A stretch of 39,669 nucleotides of DNA from Rhizobiales bacterium Ga0077530 (GCA_001464855.1 LNEA01000021.1:1-39669); one strand, 5' to 3'. Positions 1 to 9,100 are shown, counted from the first letter of the stretch. The notes: a model not told the origin generated them from the sequence alone. Program-made: numbers and translations.

Positions 1-82
1 CGATCTCGCCTACGCTGCGCTCCGGCCAGATCAGATGCTGGCCGATGGCGGCCCGACTCTAACTTAATTCCTGGTATCGCAA

Positions 83-256
83 CTAGGGGCAGGCCACAGC
101 AATGAGCACATCGGCCGGCCCGGTCGATGCAGCGGCCACCCCGACGATCAGACTTGCGGTCGATACGATACCGTCGTTGGCCCCGAGCACAGCAGCACGA
201 AGCCAGCCGATTCGATCGACCACATGCATTTCGAAATGTCTGCCGAGCCTACTCAT
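83..256 (-). pseudogene. VIT1-like metal transporter, N-terminal fragment
   Basis: Minus-strand reading of 57 codons from ATG at 256 to TAG at 83. The stretch WLRAAVLGANDGIVSTASL followed by IVGVAAA matches the first membrane helix region of the VIT1/CCC1 family of iron and manganese transporters, whose members are usually about 230 residues. Here the frame stops just after that helix, and nothing recognisable as the rest of the family follows towards base 1. I therefore read it as a truncated remnant. The family assignment is from recalled motifs, not a search. Confidence 0.6.
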
Positions 257-571
257 GCTTCAAGCATCCTGTTCCATTGCTCGAGATTTAACAAACCCAG
301 CGTCGATCGATGCGGATGACATACGCGCTCATGCATTCCATTTTGCGCTCTACCTACTTCCTGCCACCGTCTAAGGACAAATGTGGTCGGCGAAGAACGG
401 CAAGTCGGCATCACGATGCATCGAAGGTCAAATGATGTATCAAACGATAAGTGGTCACTCCATCGAGACAGATGCTTGTCTCGCGTTCCGGAGCGGCGCG
501 TGCGCGATATGGACGGGGCTTGAGTGATGCCAGGGAGATGCCTCTGATAGCGCCGCTGCGTCACTGGGAGA
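257..571. other. Region without a recognisable gene
   Basis: Between the VIT1-like fragment and the first FixK-type box I see no reading frame with a recognisable domain. Open frames exist on both strands, but none has a convincing ribosome binding site or a protein-like pattern. It may hold decayed coding sequence. Confidence 0.4.
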
Positions 572-585
572 TTGATGTCCATCAA
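572..585. promoter_or_regulatory. FNR/FixK-type box TTGATGTCCATCAA
   Basis: Perfect dyad TTGAT-N4-ATCAA, matching the FNR/FixK consensus TTGA-N6-TCAA. It ends 76 bases before the ATG of the Spy-like gene at 662 and would also serve the cytochrome c gene at 1209 if the two are co-transcribed. Confidence 0.8.
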
Positions 586-661
586 TGAGCCTTTTGGCTG
601 CCCATGCGAAATTTATCCGATGTGAGACACGAAGTTTTTGGTCCTGCATCAGGAGGCAGTC

Positions 662-1183
662 ATGCCGACCCCCAAAAAGACAATCCTCGCCTTGCTGACA
701 GTATCGGCCCTCTCGGCTACCTCAGTCGCTTTGGCTCAAGGGGGGCCGGGCATGGGGTATGGTGGTGGACCGGGCCGTGGATGGCACATGTGGGAAGGTT
801 GGGGCCCCCGCTGGGGTGGCCCTGATACGATGATCGACAGGGTCGATGGTCGTCTCGCTTTCCTGAAGACCGAACTGACGATCACTGACGCCCAAACAGC
901 GGCGTGGGACAAGCTGGCTGAGGCAATCCGGAAGTCGGCGGCCAGCCGTACCGAGCGAATGCGCGGCAAGTGGTCAGGTGACGAACCCGGCAAGACCCTC
1001 GTCGAGCGCCTTGAGGCTCATGAGCAATTCATGTCAGCGCGTCTCGATGAACTGAAGCAGATCAAAGCCGCTTGGTCCGAACTCTACCAGGGCCTTACTG
1101 AAAGTCAGAAGAAGGAGGCCGACGAGATCGTGTTGCCCATGATGGGGATGGGCGGTCCCGGTATGGGAATGCGTTTCCGATAG
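662..1183 (+). CDS. Spy/CpxP-like periplasmic protein with LTxxQ motifs
   Basis: Predicted 173-residue exported protein. The ATG at 662 is preceded by AGGAGG at 651-656; an in-frame TTG at 638 lies upstream of this site and is less likely. Residues 1-27 form a signal peptide (basic start, hydrophobic core, ALA-like cleavage site). A Gly/Pro/Trp-rich stretch follows, then a helical region with LTITDAQ and LTESQKK, the paired LTxxQ motifs of the Spy/CpxP family of periplasmic chaperone-like and metal-stress proteins. The tail is rich in Met and Gly (residues 160-173), which could bind metal; that is inference. The cytochrome c gene follows after 25 bases, so the two are probably one operon under the box at 572-585. 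Confidence 0.85.
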   Translation: MPTPKKTILALLTVSALSATSVALAQGGPGMGYGGGPGRGWHMWEGWGPRWGGPDTMIDRVDGRLAFLKTELTITDAQTAAWDKLAEAIRKSAASRTERMRGKWSGDEPGKTLVERLEAHEQFMSARLDELKQIKAAWSELYQGLTESQKKEADEIVLPMMGMGGPGMGMRFR

Positions 1184-1208
1184 CCAGCGGTTCAACAAAG
1201 GAGTCGTA

Positions 1209-1580
1209 GTGAGGCAACATCCGATCCGCGCGTTCATGCTGAGGCGAAGAGCAGGCATAGCTTTTGTGCTCGCTACTCTGCTTCTGGCCGTGCCTTCCGT
1301 AGAGACTTTCGGTCAAGAAGACTTAGTGGAACGCGGGAGTGAGATCGCCGCACGCGAATGCTCTCGCTGCCACGCCGTGACGCAAGTGGGCGGAAGTCCT
1401 CACAACAAGGCGCCGCCCTTCCGTGATCTGCCGAGAAAATATCCGGTCGAACACCTCGCCGAATCCTTGGCCGAGGGCATTGTGGTCGGACACAATGATA
1501 TGCCCGAGTTTCTGTTCGAACCTGACGATATCGAGGCGCTTCTGGCCTATATTTCGGGGCTCGCCCGGCAACCTCAGTAA
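1209..1580 (+). CDS. Small monoheme cytochrome c
   Basis: 123-residue exported c-type cytochrome. GTG start at 1209 with AAAGGAG at 1197-1203. Basic N-terminus and hydrophobic segment at about residues 17-30, then heme motif CSRCH (Cys51, Cys54, His55). The likely sixth ligand is Met97 in GHNDMPEF, followed by the final helix (DDIEALLAYISGL) typical of class I cytochromes. It probably carries electrons in the periplasm; its partners cannot be told from sequence. It is a close paralogue of the frameshifted gene at 10204, sharing KYPVEHLAESLAEGIVVGH with two conservative changes, and more distantly of the genes at 25883 and 29710. It lies downstream of the Spy-like gene and converges with the metal ATPase gene. 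Confidence 0.9.
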   Translation: MRQHPIRAFMLRRRAGIAFVLATLLLAVPSVETFGQEDLVERGSEIAARECSRCHAVTQVGGSPHNKAPPFRDLPRKYPVEHLAESLAEGIVVGHNDMPEFLFEPDDIEALLAYISGLARQPQ

Positions 1581-1605
1581 GGCCGTTGTCGATCCACTGG
1601 GCATG

Positions 1606-3567
1606 TCAGGCCTCTGATAGGGCCTCGCGTCGTCGTCGTTGCTCGTCAATCGCACTTCTCGCCGACTGCATCATGTACGATCGCCCATCGGCTCGGATGG
1701 GATCGAAAAGAAGTCGAAGCCCGTTGAGCACGACAAGCACCGTGCCTCCCTCGTGTCCCACCACAGCCAATGGCAGTGGCAAGTCGAATAGCAGTGCGCC
1801 GGCCACGAGCACGATCATCGCGCCCATCGCAAACCCAAGGTTCTGGCGGACAATGCGCGCTGTGCGCCGCGCAAGTCGATGTGCGGCGGCTAACCGAGCC
1901 ATATCTTCGGAGAGCAAGGCCACGTCGGCTGCCTGAAGCGCCACCTCACTTCCGGCCGCACCCATCGCAATGCCGACGTCCGCTCGCGCCAGAGCGGCCG
2001 CGTCGTTCACGCCATCTCCAACAAACGCGACCTTGCCGGTCCTTGCCATAGCCTCGACCAGACGGACCTTATCTTCCGGCAGAAGATCAGCCTTGATGTC
2101 ACCTTCCGAGAACCCAAGTTCCGTGCCGATGCGCTGAGCAACGGGCCATCGATCGCCGGTCATCATGGTGATCTGAGTGATGCCCACTTCGCGCAGAGCT
2201 TCGAGGGCGTCCCGGGAGGTCCCGCGCACGCCATCGGCTACCGTGACAGCCCCCAGCACTCTGCGGCCCCGCCCCATCCAGACGACGGTCTCCGACCCTC
2301 CCGTCATCGCCTTGAACGCCGGTGTGGTTAAATCTGCACCCATCCGGGCTGCCATGCGCGGGTTTCCGGCCCAAACATCGCCCTCGCAATCGCGCCCAGT
2401 AATGCCTTCGCTCGGATGGGTAACTACGTTGGAAACTGCGATAGGCGTAAGTGATCTTCTCTCCGCCGTGCGGCGAATTGCGGCCGCGATACCATGCTCA
2501 GAATGAGCCTCCAGACCTGCCAGGAGCCGCAAGAAGTCATTCTCGGCCATCGCAGGCGATATGACTGCGGAGACTTCCGGTTGTCCTGTTGTCAATGTGC
2601 CCGTCTTGTCGAAGGCGAACTGTGTCACTGCAGCGAAATTCTCGAGTGCAGCACCGCCCTTGAACAAAACACCACCCCGTGCCGATGCTGAGAGCGCTGA
2701 AAGGATCGCTGCAGGAACGCTGATGACAATCGCGCACGGGCTTGCAGCAACGAGCACCACTGCGGCGCGGTAGAGCGCATCCTCCCATTCCCGGCCGAGC
2801 CACAACAGAACGCCGAGGACTAGGGCAGACCCAGCAAGCACGGCAATGGTATAGCGCTGTCCGAACCACGCGCTGAAACGCTCCGAAGGGGCCCGAGCTG
2901 CCTGCGCCTCTGTAACGAGTTGGATCATCCGTGCCACAGTGCTGTCGTTCGCCGAAGCGGTGACGCGCATCTCAAGGACGGCGCGATGGTTGACCGTGGC
3001 CTCGAAGACTTTCGCGCCCGATGACTTGCGGACCGGCATAGATTCACCAGTCACCGTCGACTCATCGAGGTGTCCATCACCGTTGATGATGACGCCATCC
3101 ACGGGGATCTTGGCACCGGGTCGCACTATCAGCACATCACCGACAACGACTTCGGAGATAGACACCTCTTCGATATCTGCGGCGGCGCTCTTACGTAGGG
3201 CCGTCTCTGGGCGCAGCGCCATGAGCGCTTCGACCTCCCGCCGCGCACGCCCCATGGCCAAGGTCTCGAGTGTCGTGGATAGGCTGAACAGGAACAGCAA
3301 TACAGCGCCTTCCGCCGGGGCGCCCACGGCAGCTGCAGCTAGCGCCGCAATCACCATTAGAAGATCGATATCAAGGACGCGCGCGCGCCAAAGCTCGACC
3401 AGGGCTCGCCATGTTGCCGGAAGACCCCCCGCAAGATACACAAGACCAAAGCCGAAGGCGGCAAGCGTTTGCAGGTCCACATATGGGGCGCCAAAACCCA
3501 AGACTATGCCAATGAGTGTGAGCGTGCTTAGCAAGATGCAAAAACGCTCGATAGCTCGGTCGCTCAT
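1606..3567 (-). CDS. P1B-type heavy-metal ATPase (P1B-4 signature)
   Basis: 653-residue metal-translocating P-type ATPase of the inner membrane. It has TGES (about 173-176), SPC in the fourth family helix (276-278), DKTGTLT with phosphorylated Asp320, MMTGD, GDGVNDAAALA and a late HEGGT (about 605). SPC together with HEGGT, and no N-terminal metal-binding domain, is the pattern of the P1B-4 group (CoaT, CtpD, PfeT, Nia), which export cobalt or ferrous iron. The substrate here is inference. The ATG at 3567 is preserved by MSDRAIERF and has a purine-rich AAGGATCAGAGAGG before it; a GTG 33 codons upstream is possible but adds a non-conserved extension. It converges with the cytochrome gene at 1209. 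No FixK-type box was found directly upstream. Confidence 0.9.
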   Translation of the reverse strand: MSDRAIERFCILLSTLTLIGIVLGFGAPYVDLQTLAAFGFGLVYLAGGLPATWRALVELWRARVLDIDLLMVIAALAAAAVGAPAEGAVLLFLFSLSTTLETLAMGRARREVEALMALRPETALRKSAAADIEEVSISEVVVGDVLIVRPGAKIPVDGVIINGDGHLDESTVTGESMPVRKSSGAKVFEATVNHRAVLEMRVTASANDSTVARMIQLVTEAQAARAPSERFSAWFGQRYTIAVLAGSALVLGVLLWLGREWEDALYRAAVVLVAASPCAIVISVPAAILSALSASARGGVLFKGGAALENFAAVTQFAFDKTGTLTTGQPEVSAVISPAMAENDFLRLLAGLEAHSEHGIAAAIRRTAERRSLTPIAVSNVVTHPSEGITGRDCEGDVWAGNPRMAARMGADLTTPAFKAMTGGSETVVWMGRGRRVLGAVTVADGVRGTSRDALEALREVGITQITMMTGDRWPVAQRIGTELGFSEGDIKADLLPEDKVRLVEAMARTGKVAFVGDGVNDAAALARADVGIAMGAAGSEVALQAADVALLSEDMARLAAAHRLARRTARIVRQNLGFAMGAMIVLVAGALLFDLPLPLAVVGHEGGTVLVVLNGLRLLFDPIRADGRSYMMQSARSAIDEQRRRREALSEA

Positions 3568-3952
3568 GCCTCTCTGATCCTTACAGTTCGTTAACTGGCC
3601 AAGTCGCGCGATCTGACCGGGTAATGTCGAGGGGCGGTCAGGAACGTTTCGCTCGTCTACACACACCGTAGCGATGAACTGGTGAACCGCTGTGGTTCCC
3701 TGAGCTCAGGTTTGAGAGTAATTTCAGAAGTCAGTGTATAGCGCTCAGAGGAGCCACGGACGGCAGGGCTCGGTCAAAATCAGAGTGGGCCAATATCTTC
3801 GATGCGGTCGCTTGTTTGTGCTCTGATTACGTGGATCAATTGATCCATAGTAGTCGGACATCAGACGACGTTCTTCACCTCTCGCTGAGAGCGGTGGCCA
3901 AATGCCTTACGATTGGCGATTTCGAAGAAAGCCACTTCATGAGCGGTTGCGG
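3568..3952. other. Intergenic region upstream of the metal ATPase
   Basis: No recognisable gene. It lies between the start of the metal ATPase and the end of the HlyD-type adaptor gene, both on the minus strand, so it should hold the ATPase promoter. It contains the 16-bp perfect palindrome at 3832-3847. Confidence 0.5.
3832..3847. promoter_or_regulatory. Perfect 16-bp palindrome TGGATCAATTGATCCA
   Basis: Exact inverted repeat without a loop, 264 bases upstream of the ATPase start at 3567. Its half-sites ATCAA and TTGAT are those of an FNR box but in the opposite order, so it does not fit the FixK pattern. It may be an operator for another dimeric regulator; the function is unknown. Confidence 0.4.
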
Positions 3953-5197
3953 CTATTGACTCCAATTGGTTTGTAACGCCGCCTCCACCCGCACGCCATC
4001 CCCAACGCGGTCGCTTGGATAAGGGATGACGCTCGTTCCTTCCTGAAGACCACCGCGCACCTCCGCGAACGTTGAATTGCGCTCGCCAATCTCGATTTCG
4101 GCGACCCGCGCGCGGCCGCCTTCGGCGACAAAGACCGCCCATGCGCTGCCCCTGCGAAAGAGTGCGCTGACCGGTACGAGCACCGCATCGGCGGCGTGAT
4201 AGATACCGATACGAGCGAAGATGCGGTAATCATGCCCGAGGCCGGGGGGCGAGCCGTTGCTATCGGCAAGATCGAGGATCACGCGGACCCGTTGCTCTTC
4301 GATTCCCAGGGCAGAGACTTTAGTGAACCCAGAAGGCTCGACGCGTCGAACGCGCGCCTTGAGCGGCGTCCGGCCACCCCACGCTTCGATCATTGCGTCT
4401 GCACCCTCCGAGACGCGGACCGCCTCCGCGGAAAGGAGTTCCACGACAATCTCGATATCGGATGGATTCCCGATCTCGACAAGCGGCGTGCCCGCCACGA
4501 TGTCTTTCTCGCTCTCCTGGAGAAGTTTGAGCACGAACCCGTTCTCAGGCGCCATGACCCGTACGCAGCAGGTTGCTGGGACGCGTCCCAAAGCGGCTTC
4601 GTCCGGTGGAAGCAGCCGTGCTTCCGCGCTCTCGAGTTCACGCTTGCGCACCTCCTCGTTCGCTTGAGCACGCGCCAGCGCGGCCTTGCGCATGTCTACA
4701 TCGCTCCGCGCCTTCTCGACAGTGCGCGGCGAAATCGCTGCCGTGTTCTGCAATGCCTCCGCGCGCGACAACTCGGATTCTACGAACTGCAGATCCGTGC
4801 GAGCGGCACGAATTTCGGCCTCCGCAAGTGCCACGAACGCCTTCGCTGCAGCCACATGTGCGGTCTGCTCGCGCGTCGTGCGCAGATCCAGTAGCGGCGG
4901 CGCCGAGGGCTCTACGATCGCAACCACTGTATCGCCCTTCTTCACTTCGTCGCCAGCCTTCAACTCAACGCGCTGTAGCTTGCCCGTGATCGGGGACGAG
5001 ACGGTGTAGACGCGCCGGATGCGCGTCTTGCCTTCTTCGTCAACGGTGACCGTAAGCGGGCCTCGCGATATAGCCAACAGGTCGACGGGTACTGGCTTGG
5101 GCCAGAGCGCCCATCCAAAGCCCGACGCGAGGATTACTCCCAGCAGGACCAGCAAAGCTCTCTTTACTTGAATGTTCGCCAGCACCACCATTGGCAT
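3953..5197 (-). CDS. HlyD/MacA-like periplasmic adaptor of an ABC exporter
   Basis: About 414-residue membrane-fusion protein. An N-terminal membrane anchor (ALLVLLGVILASGFGWALW) is followed by a first biotinyl-lipoyl half (SSPITGKLQRVELKAGDEVKKGD), a long alpha-hairpin at about residues 105-200 rich in Ala, Glu and Arg, the second lipoyl half (APENGFVLKLLQESEKDIVAGT) and beta-barrel and membrane-proximal domains. Such adaptors link an inner-membrane pump to an outer-membrane channel. It is the last gene of a three-gene minus-strand operon (ATPase, permease, adaptor), starting 22 bases after the permease ends. Alternative starts are GTG at 5200 and ATG at 5191. No outer-membrane TolC-like gene is nearby. 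The substrate is unknown. Confidence 0.85.
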   Translation of the reverse strand: MPMVVLANIQVKRALLVLLGVILASGFGWALWPKPVPVDLLAISRGPLTVTVDEEGKTRIRRVYTVSSPITGKLQRVELKAGDEVKKGDTVVAIVEPSAPPLLDLRTTREQTAHVAAAKAFVALAEAEIRAARTDLQFVESELSRAEALQNTAAISPRTVEKARSDVDMRKAALARAQANEEVRKRELESAEARLLPPDEAALGRVPATCCVRVMAPENGFVLKLLQESEKDIVAGTPLVEIGNPSDIEIVVELLSAEAVRVSEGADAMIEAWGGRTPLKARVRRVEPSGFTKVSALGIEEQRVRVILDLADSNGSPPGLGHDYRIFARIGIYHAADAVLVPVSALFRRGSAWAVFVAEGGRARVAEIEIGERNSTFAEVRGGLQEGTSVIPYPSDRVGDGVRVEAALQTNWSQ

Positions 5198-5219
5198 CAC
5201 CTTTTGGGCTGTCTCGTTG

Positions 5220-7583
5220 TCAATCGCGTGCCTTCAGAACAGAGACCAAGTCGAGACGGTTCACGCGCCGGCGCACGATTAGCGCTGAGACCAGCGCTGC
5301 TGCAATCACCACGAGACTCGCCTTTGCATAGGTCGCCCGCTCAATCGTAAAAGGTACGCGATATAGATCGCTGGAGAAGGCCTGGATGAGCAGCCAGCCG
5401 AAGCCATATCCGATCAGCCATCCGAGCGGCACGGCGATTAACAAAACGATCGCCAACTCGGTGAGCAAGATCCTCGACACTTCGTTGCGTGTGAAGCCGA
5501 GGACGCGCAGACTCGCTATCTCTCGTGCGTGCTCGGATAGCTGAATGCGCGCACTATTGTAGACGACGCCGAAGGCGATGATCACGGCCAGCGCCACATA
5601 TACCGTTACCATATAGTCGATGTTTTGCTTGATCGTTGAGCGGAAGCGACTAATGGACCGCTTCTGCAGGCCGATGGAGGACACCACGGGCGTGGACTTG
5701 ATGGCGTCGAACAGAGCCCTCTCCTGCAGCACGTCATACGCGATATGTGCGCCGCTGACCCGGGGTCCCTCATCGAGCAGATCAGCCAGCGCCTCCAGAC
5801 CCATGAAGGCGGAGAGGCCGAGGTAGCTCGTAACGATGTCGCTGACAATCACCCGGCGCTGTACCCGCTTGCCTTCCAGGACCTCGACCTCGACCACATC
5901 GCCGCGACTGACATGCAGCAGCTCTGCAACTCGTGTATCGATCACCAAGCCCTGGCTCGGCAATCCCTGGGGTCGCAGATTAGCGTCCAGTATGCGCGAC
6001 AGATCCATGTCCGCAGGCTTGCCAGAGATCGAGAGTCTGCGCACGCGATGGCCGTTGCGCAGGCGGACTGGAACTGTGCGAAAGGGCTCGGCCCGCAGCA
6101 CCCCCGGCAATTGCCGCACGGAATCGATAGCCCGCATGTTCTGCGGGTCATTGAATCCGACAGTTGCGTGCTGGCGGTCAATCTTGAAGAACGCCACATT
6201 GACCATGCTCTCGACCGAGTCGAAAGAGAGAAGCGCCGTGATCAGCAAGCCACTGGCAAGCGCGATGCCAAGAACCGTGACTGCCGCGCGCATCGGCCAT
6301 CGTGCCATATGGCGCAAAGACATGATTGTCATCTGCGACAGTGGCAGACGCGCGTGGATATGCGAGGCGAGACCGCGGTTATATCGCGGCGGCGCTGGTG
6401 GCTGCATGGCTACCGCCGGCGCGAGACGAAGGACCTGAGCTACCGCGCGCAGAGCACCGGCGACCGCCGAGGCTACCGATACGGCACCGGCGATAGCATA
6501 GGTGCTTGCGTCGTTTCTAAAGATGAGGAAGGGGAAATGGAAGAATTCAGCATAGAGCCGCGTGACACCCTGACCAAGCCATGCCCCCATGATGAATCCA
6601 ATGACAATGCCGATTCCCGTGATGGCGATCACGAGCTTTATGTAGTGCATCGCAATCGTTAGAGGGCCGTATCCTATGGCCTTCAGCAAACCAATCTGTT
6701 CGCGCTCGAGCCCAATCGCGCGCGTGAGGATCATGTTGATGAGAAATGCTGAGACCAGAAGAAAGATTGGCGGTATGACGCGCCGCATTGCGGCTAGTTG
6801 CGCCAGCTCGGCATCCAGGAACGCATGAGAGAACTGATCCTTGCGCGTGAACGCTCCGGTGCCTCCATACCGCTCGAGGACAGCATCGAGCGTCTTCATG
6901 ACCTGCTCGGGGTTAGCACCCCGAAGGAGGCGGATGCTCACCGCATTGAACGCCCCCTCGAGGTCGAGGATCCCGGCAAGCGCTCGTTCGGCCATCCAGA
7001 TGACCGCGAATCGACGATCGTCCGGCACAAGATCGCCTGGACCAATGGCGTAGATGAACTCTGGCGAGAGCGCGATCCCAACGATCCTGAGTGTGCAAAG
7101 CTTGCCGTTGAGAAGCGCTCTGAAGGTATCCCCCGATCGAAGTCTGTTGGCCTTGGCGAATGCCTCGTTGACGACGACCTCATCGGAGCGGTCAAATTCC
7201 GGCAGCCGGCCCGCGCGTAAGTGCAGGCGGTTCTGCTGGCCGTCTATCCGCTCAGGAACGGAAACCACCTGCCCGGTAGCTGGCTCTACAAGATTTGCGA
7301 CGTCTAGGACCGCGTAGTGCAAGATCCTGAAGTCTGCCACAGCAACACCGTCGATGCCCTTAATCTGCTCGCCAACGGATCTCGGTGCGCGCTTGATCTC
7401 TGCGAAAATATCGCCGAAGCGATAGCGCTCATAGTAAGCGATGCGTGTTTCATCGAGCGAGCGGTAGGCGCCACTCGCAAGGACGAATGTCGCAGCACCG
7501 CCCGCAATGACGAGGGCAATGGCGAGCGCCTGTGCCCACATGCGTCGGAGATCGCGCAGCATCTTCCGATCTAGCGTCCGCAT
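5220..7583 (-). CDS. FtsX/MacB-type ABC transporter permease
   Basis: 787-residue inner-membrane permease with two FtsX-like units. The first helix is at about residues 17-37, followed by a large periplasmic domain. A cluster of helices lies near 270-395, with a second unit beginning around 430 and closing with three helices at about 660-780. The last segment contains the family pattern IASLRVLGFTRNEVSRILLTE, the cytoplasmic coupling region of FtsX-like permeases. The length and duplicated layout match DevC/MacB-like export permeases that work with a separate LolD-type ATPase. The start is 4 bases after the stop of the ATPase gene, indicating tight co-transcription. The exported substrate cannot be inferred. 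Confidence 0.85.
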   Translation of the reverse strand: MRTLDRKMLRDLRRMWAQALAIALVIAGGAATFVLASGAYRSLDETRIAYYERYRFGDIFAEIKRAPRSVGEQIKGIDGVAVADFRILHYAVLDVANLVEPATGQVVSVPERIDGQQNRLHLRAGRLPEFDRSDEVVVNEAFAKANRLRSGDTFRALLNGKLCTLRIVGIALSPEFIYAIGPGDLVPDDRRFAVIWMAERALAGILDLEGAFNAVSIRLLRGANPEQVMKTLDAVLERYGGTGAFTRKDQFSHAFLDAELAQLAAMRRVIPPIFLLVSAFLINMILTRAIGLEREQIGLLKAIGYGPLTIAMHYIKLVIAITGIGIVIGFIMGAWLGQGVTRLYAEFFHFPFLIFRNDASTYAIAGAVSVASAVAGALRAVAQVLRLAPAVAMQPPAPPRYNRGLASHIHARLPLSQMTIMSLRHMARWPMRAAVTVLGIALASGLLITALLSFDSVESMVNVAFFKIDRQHATVGFNDPQNMRAIDSVRQLPGVLRAEPFRTVPVRLRNGHRVRRLSISGKPADMDLSRILDANLRPQGLPSQGLVIDTRVAELLHVSRGDVVEVEVLEGKRVQRRVIVSDIVTSYLGLSAFMGLEALADLLDEGPRVSGAHIAYDVLQERALFDAIKSTPVVSSIGLQKRSISRFRSTIKQNIDYMVTVYVALAVIIAFGVVYNSARIQLSEHAREIASLRVLGFTRNEVSRILLTELAIVLLIAVPLGWLIGYGFGWLLIQAFSSDLYRVPFTIERATYAKASLVVIAAALVSALIVRRRVNRLDLVSVLKARD

Positions 7584-7587
7584 GAAA

Positions 7588-8313
7588 TCACCAGGAGATC
7601 TCGGATGGCGCCTTGCGCGCCTTGTTTATCTCGACACTCGTAATTCGGCCGTCGCCGAAGTAGAAGGTGCGATGCGCGATTTCCCGAATGGCGGCATTGT
7701 GCGTAATGAGCGCCGTTGTTGTTGCAAGCTCCTTATTGATCCGCATGAGTGCCTCCAGAACGCGTACGCCCGTCTTGCTGTCCAGCGCGCCTGTAGGCTC
7801 ATCACAAAGTAGCACGTCGGGTCGCTTAGCAATCGCACGGGCAATCGCCACGCGCTGCTGCTCGCCACCTGAGAGCTGTGACGGGAAATGGTCCATACGT
7901 GCGCCGAGCCCGACTATGTCTAAGGCAGCCTCCGGCGTCATCGGCGCCCGCGCAATCTCTGTAACCAGGGCCACATTCTCACGTGCCGTGAGAGCTGGAA
8001 TGAGGTTGTAGAACTGAAAAACGAAACCGACGTGATTTCGCCGATAGGCCGTCAGGCCGGCATCGTCGAGGGCAGTCAGGTCATGCTCGCGAAAGCGCAC
8101 CGTGCCGGCCGTTGCATGATCGAGGCCGCCCAGAATATTCAACAGAGTCGACTTACCGGAGCCGGACGGGCCGAGCATTACGACCAACTCGCCAGGTTGC
8201 AACGTTAAGTCCACTCCCGCCAGGGCGCGAACTTCCACCTCACCGCTACGATAGACCTTGGTCAGGCCGCGCACTTCGAAGACCAAGTCCGACATGCGCA
8301 GATCGTTCCCCAT
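7588..8313 (-). CDS. LolD/MacB-type ABC transporter ATP-binding subunit
   Basis: 241-residue ATPase with Walker [11 protein letters not shown]-loop region [14 protein letters not shown], signature [16 protein letters not shown], Walker [12 protein letters not shown] and switch histidine in ALITHN. The sequence around [11 protein letters not shown] is typical of the MacB/LolD/DevA group that energises FtsX-like permeases. It is the first gene of the ATPase-permease-adaptor operon. Start is ATG at 8313; an in-frame ATG at 8295 (MSDLVFEV) is a reasonable alternative, and neither has a strong ribosome binding site. Upstream lies a decayed UspA gene, with no clear FixK-type box within 200 bases. 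Confidence 0.9.
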   Translation of the reverse strand: MGNDLRMSDLVFEVRGLTKVYRSGEVEVRALAGVDLTLQPGELVVMLGPSGSGKSTLLNILGGLDHATAGTVRFREHDLTALDDAGLTAYRRNHVGFVFQFYNLIPALTARENVALVTEIARAPMTPEAALDIVGLGARMDHFPSQLSGGEQQRVAIARAIAKRPDVLLCDEPTGALDSKTGVRVLEALMRINKELATTTALITHNAAIREIAHRTFYFGDGRITSVEINKARKAPSEISW

Positions 8314-8369
8314 CAGAGAGTCCGCTTCTCGTGGGTGAAGTTACGGCAAAGGAGCGGACGGAAATCAGC

Positions 8370-8806
8370 TATTTGGCCCAACGTCACTGCCACATTCACG
8401 AGTTGAAGCACTTTGATCGCTACCGATCCGAGCAGCAACCCTCGCACGCCACTTATGGCGCGAGTGCCCTTGATGGTGTTCGATGTCGCCATCTCTGGTC
8501 ACCCGCTAGATTGCTACCGCGATCCCACTCAGTTCGACGCGCGTATCGTTTATTCGCCGGCTCCCTCGCAGAGTGCTCGCGACTTGGCCACAACTTCGGA
8601 TTTGACGTGCCCTTCCTGCTCTGCGTTCCAGGAAGGTGACATTGTTCCGGCGCCATTTGGCAGATTCTGAGTACTAGGGTTCGCAACTTGAGAACTACAA
8701 CGCTACGTGCCGGCCTAGCTCCCGCTTGCCTATTGGCCAATCTCATGGCGCGAATAGAGGCTGCAGAGCCGTCGAATGTGATCAATATCCTTCAGCCTAT
8801 TAATCT
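8370..8806 (-). pseudogene. Decayed universal stress protein gene
   Basis: On the minus strand, three separate frames together resemble one UspA protein. The N-terminus is RILITFDGSAASIRAMRL followed by ANRQAGARPARSVVVL, the nucleotide-binding start of the family. The middle reads EQEGHVKSEVVAKSRALCEG. The C-terminus is GTRAISGVRGLLLGSVAIKV, matching the family's G-x9-GS ATP-binding loop and last helix. Several stop codons and frame changes lie between them, so no complete product is possible. It lies just upstream of the ABC exporter operon. The limits are approximate. Confidence 0.6.
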
Positions 8807-9047
8807 TCGTTTGGCGGCGGCAACTCGTCCTGTTGCATTTCCCATAGCCGCAGATAAATGCGCTGGAGAGATGGGCGAGAAGTTCAATGGTTGGTTGCGG
8901 TGGGGCGGTTGCTTCATCAAGAAGTTAGAGACAGAACCCGCGACCAACATTGACCTTCCGCAAGGGAACGCTGCGGGGCAGATATGGTCGTCGACGTCTC
9001 GCCATTGCCGTCAATAATGGACTAATCCGTTATCGTCGGCGAGAGAT

Positions 9048-9061
9048 TTGACGCAGCCCAA
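9048..9061. promoter_or_regulatory. Weak FNR/FixK-like site TTGACGCAGCCCAA
   Basis: One mismatch to TTG(A/C)-N6-(T/G)CAA, ending 39 bases before the GST start at 9101. A second candidate, TTGACCTTCCGCAA at 8950-8963, fits the degenerate pattern but is 137 bases upstream. Both are weaker than the sites listed elsewhere. Confidence 0.3.
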
Positions 9062-9100
9062 TGACGGTGCTGTCGCACCTAACCCCAGAGTGAGGAAGAC

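Noticed and set aside
4196-4894. Long plus-strand open frame opposite the HlyD-type gene
   Set aside because: It is antisense to a clear adaptor gene, has no domain pattern and owes its length to GC-rich codons on the other strand.
5745-6662. 305-codon plus-strand open frame opposite the FtsX-type permease
   Set aside because: Antisense to a well-supported membrane protein; composition is Arg/His/Asp-rich and not protein-like.
8688-9017. 109-codon plus-strand frame with a signal-like start
   Set aside because: It overlaps the decayed Usp gene on the other strand, has no ribosome binding site and no family pattern.
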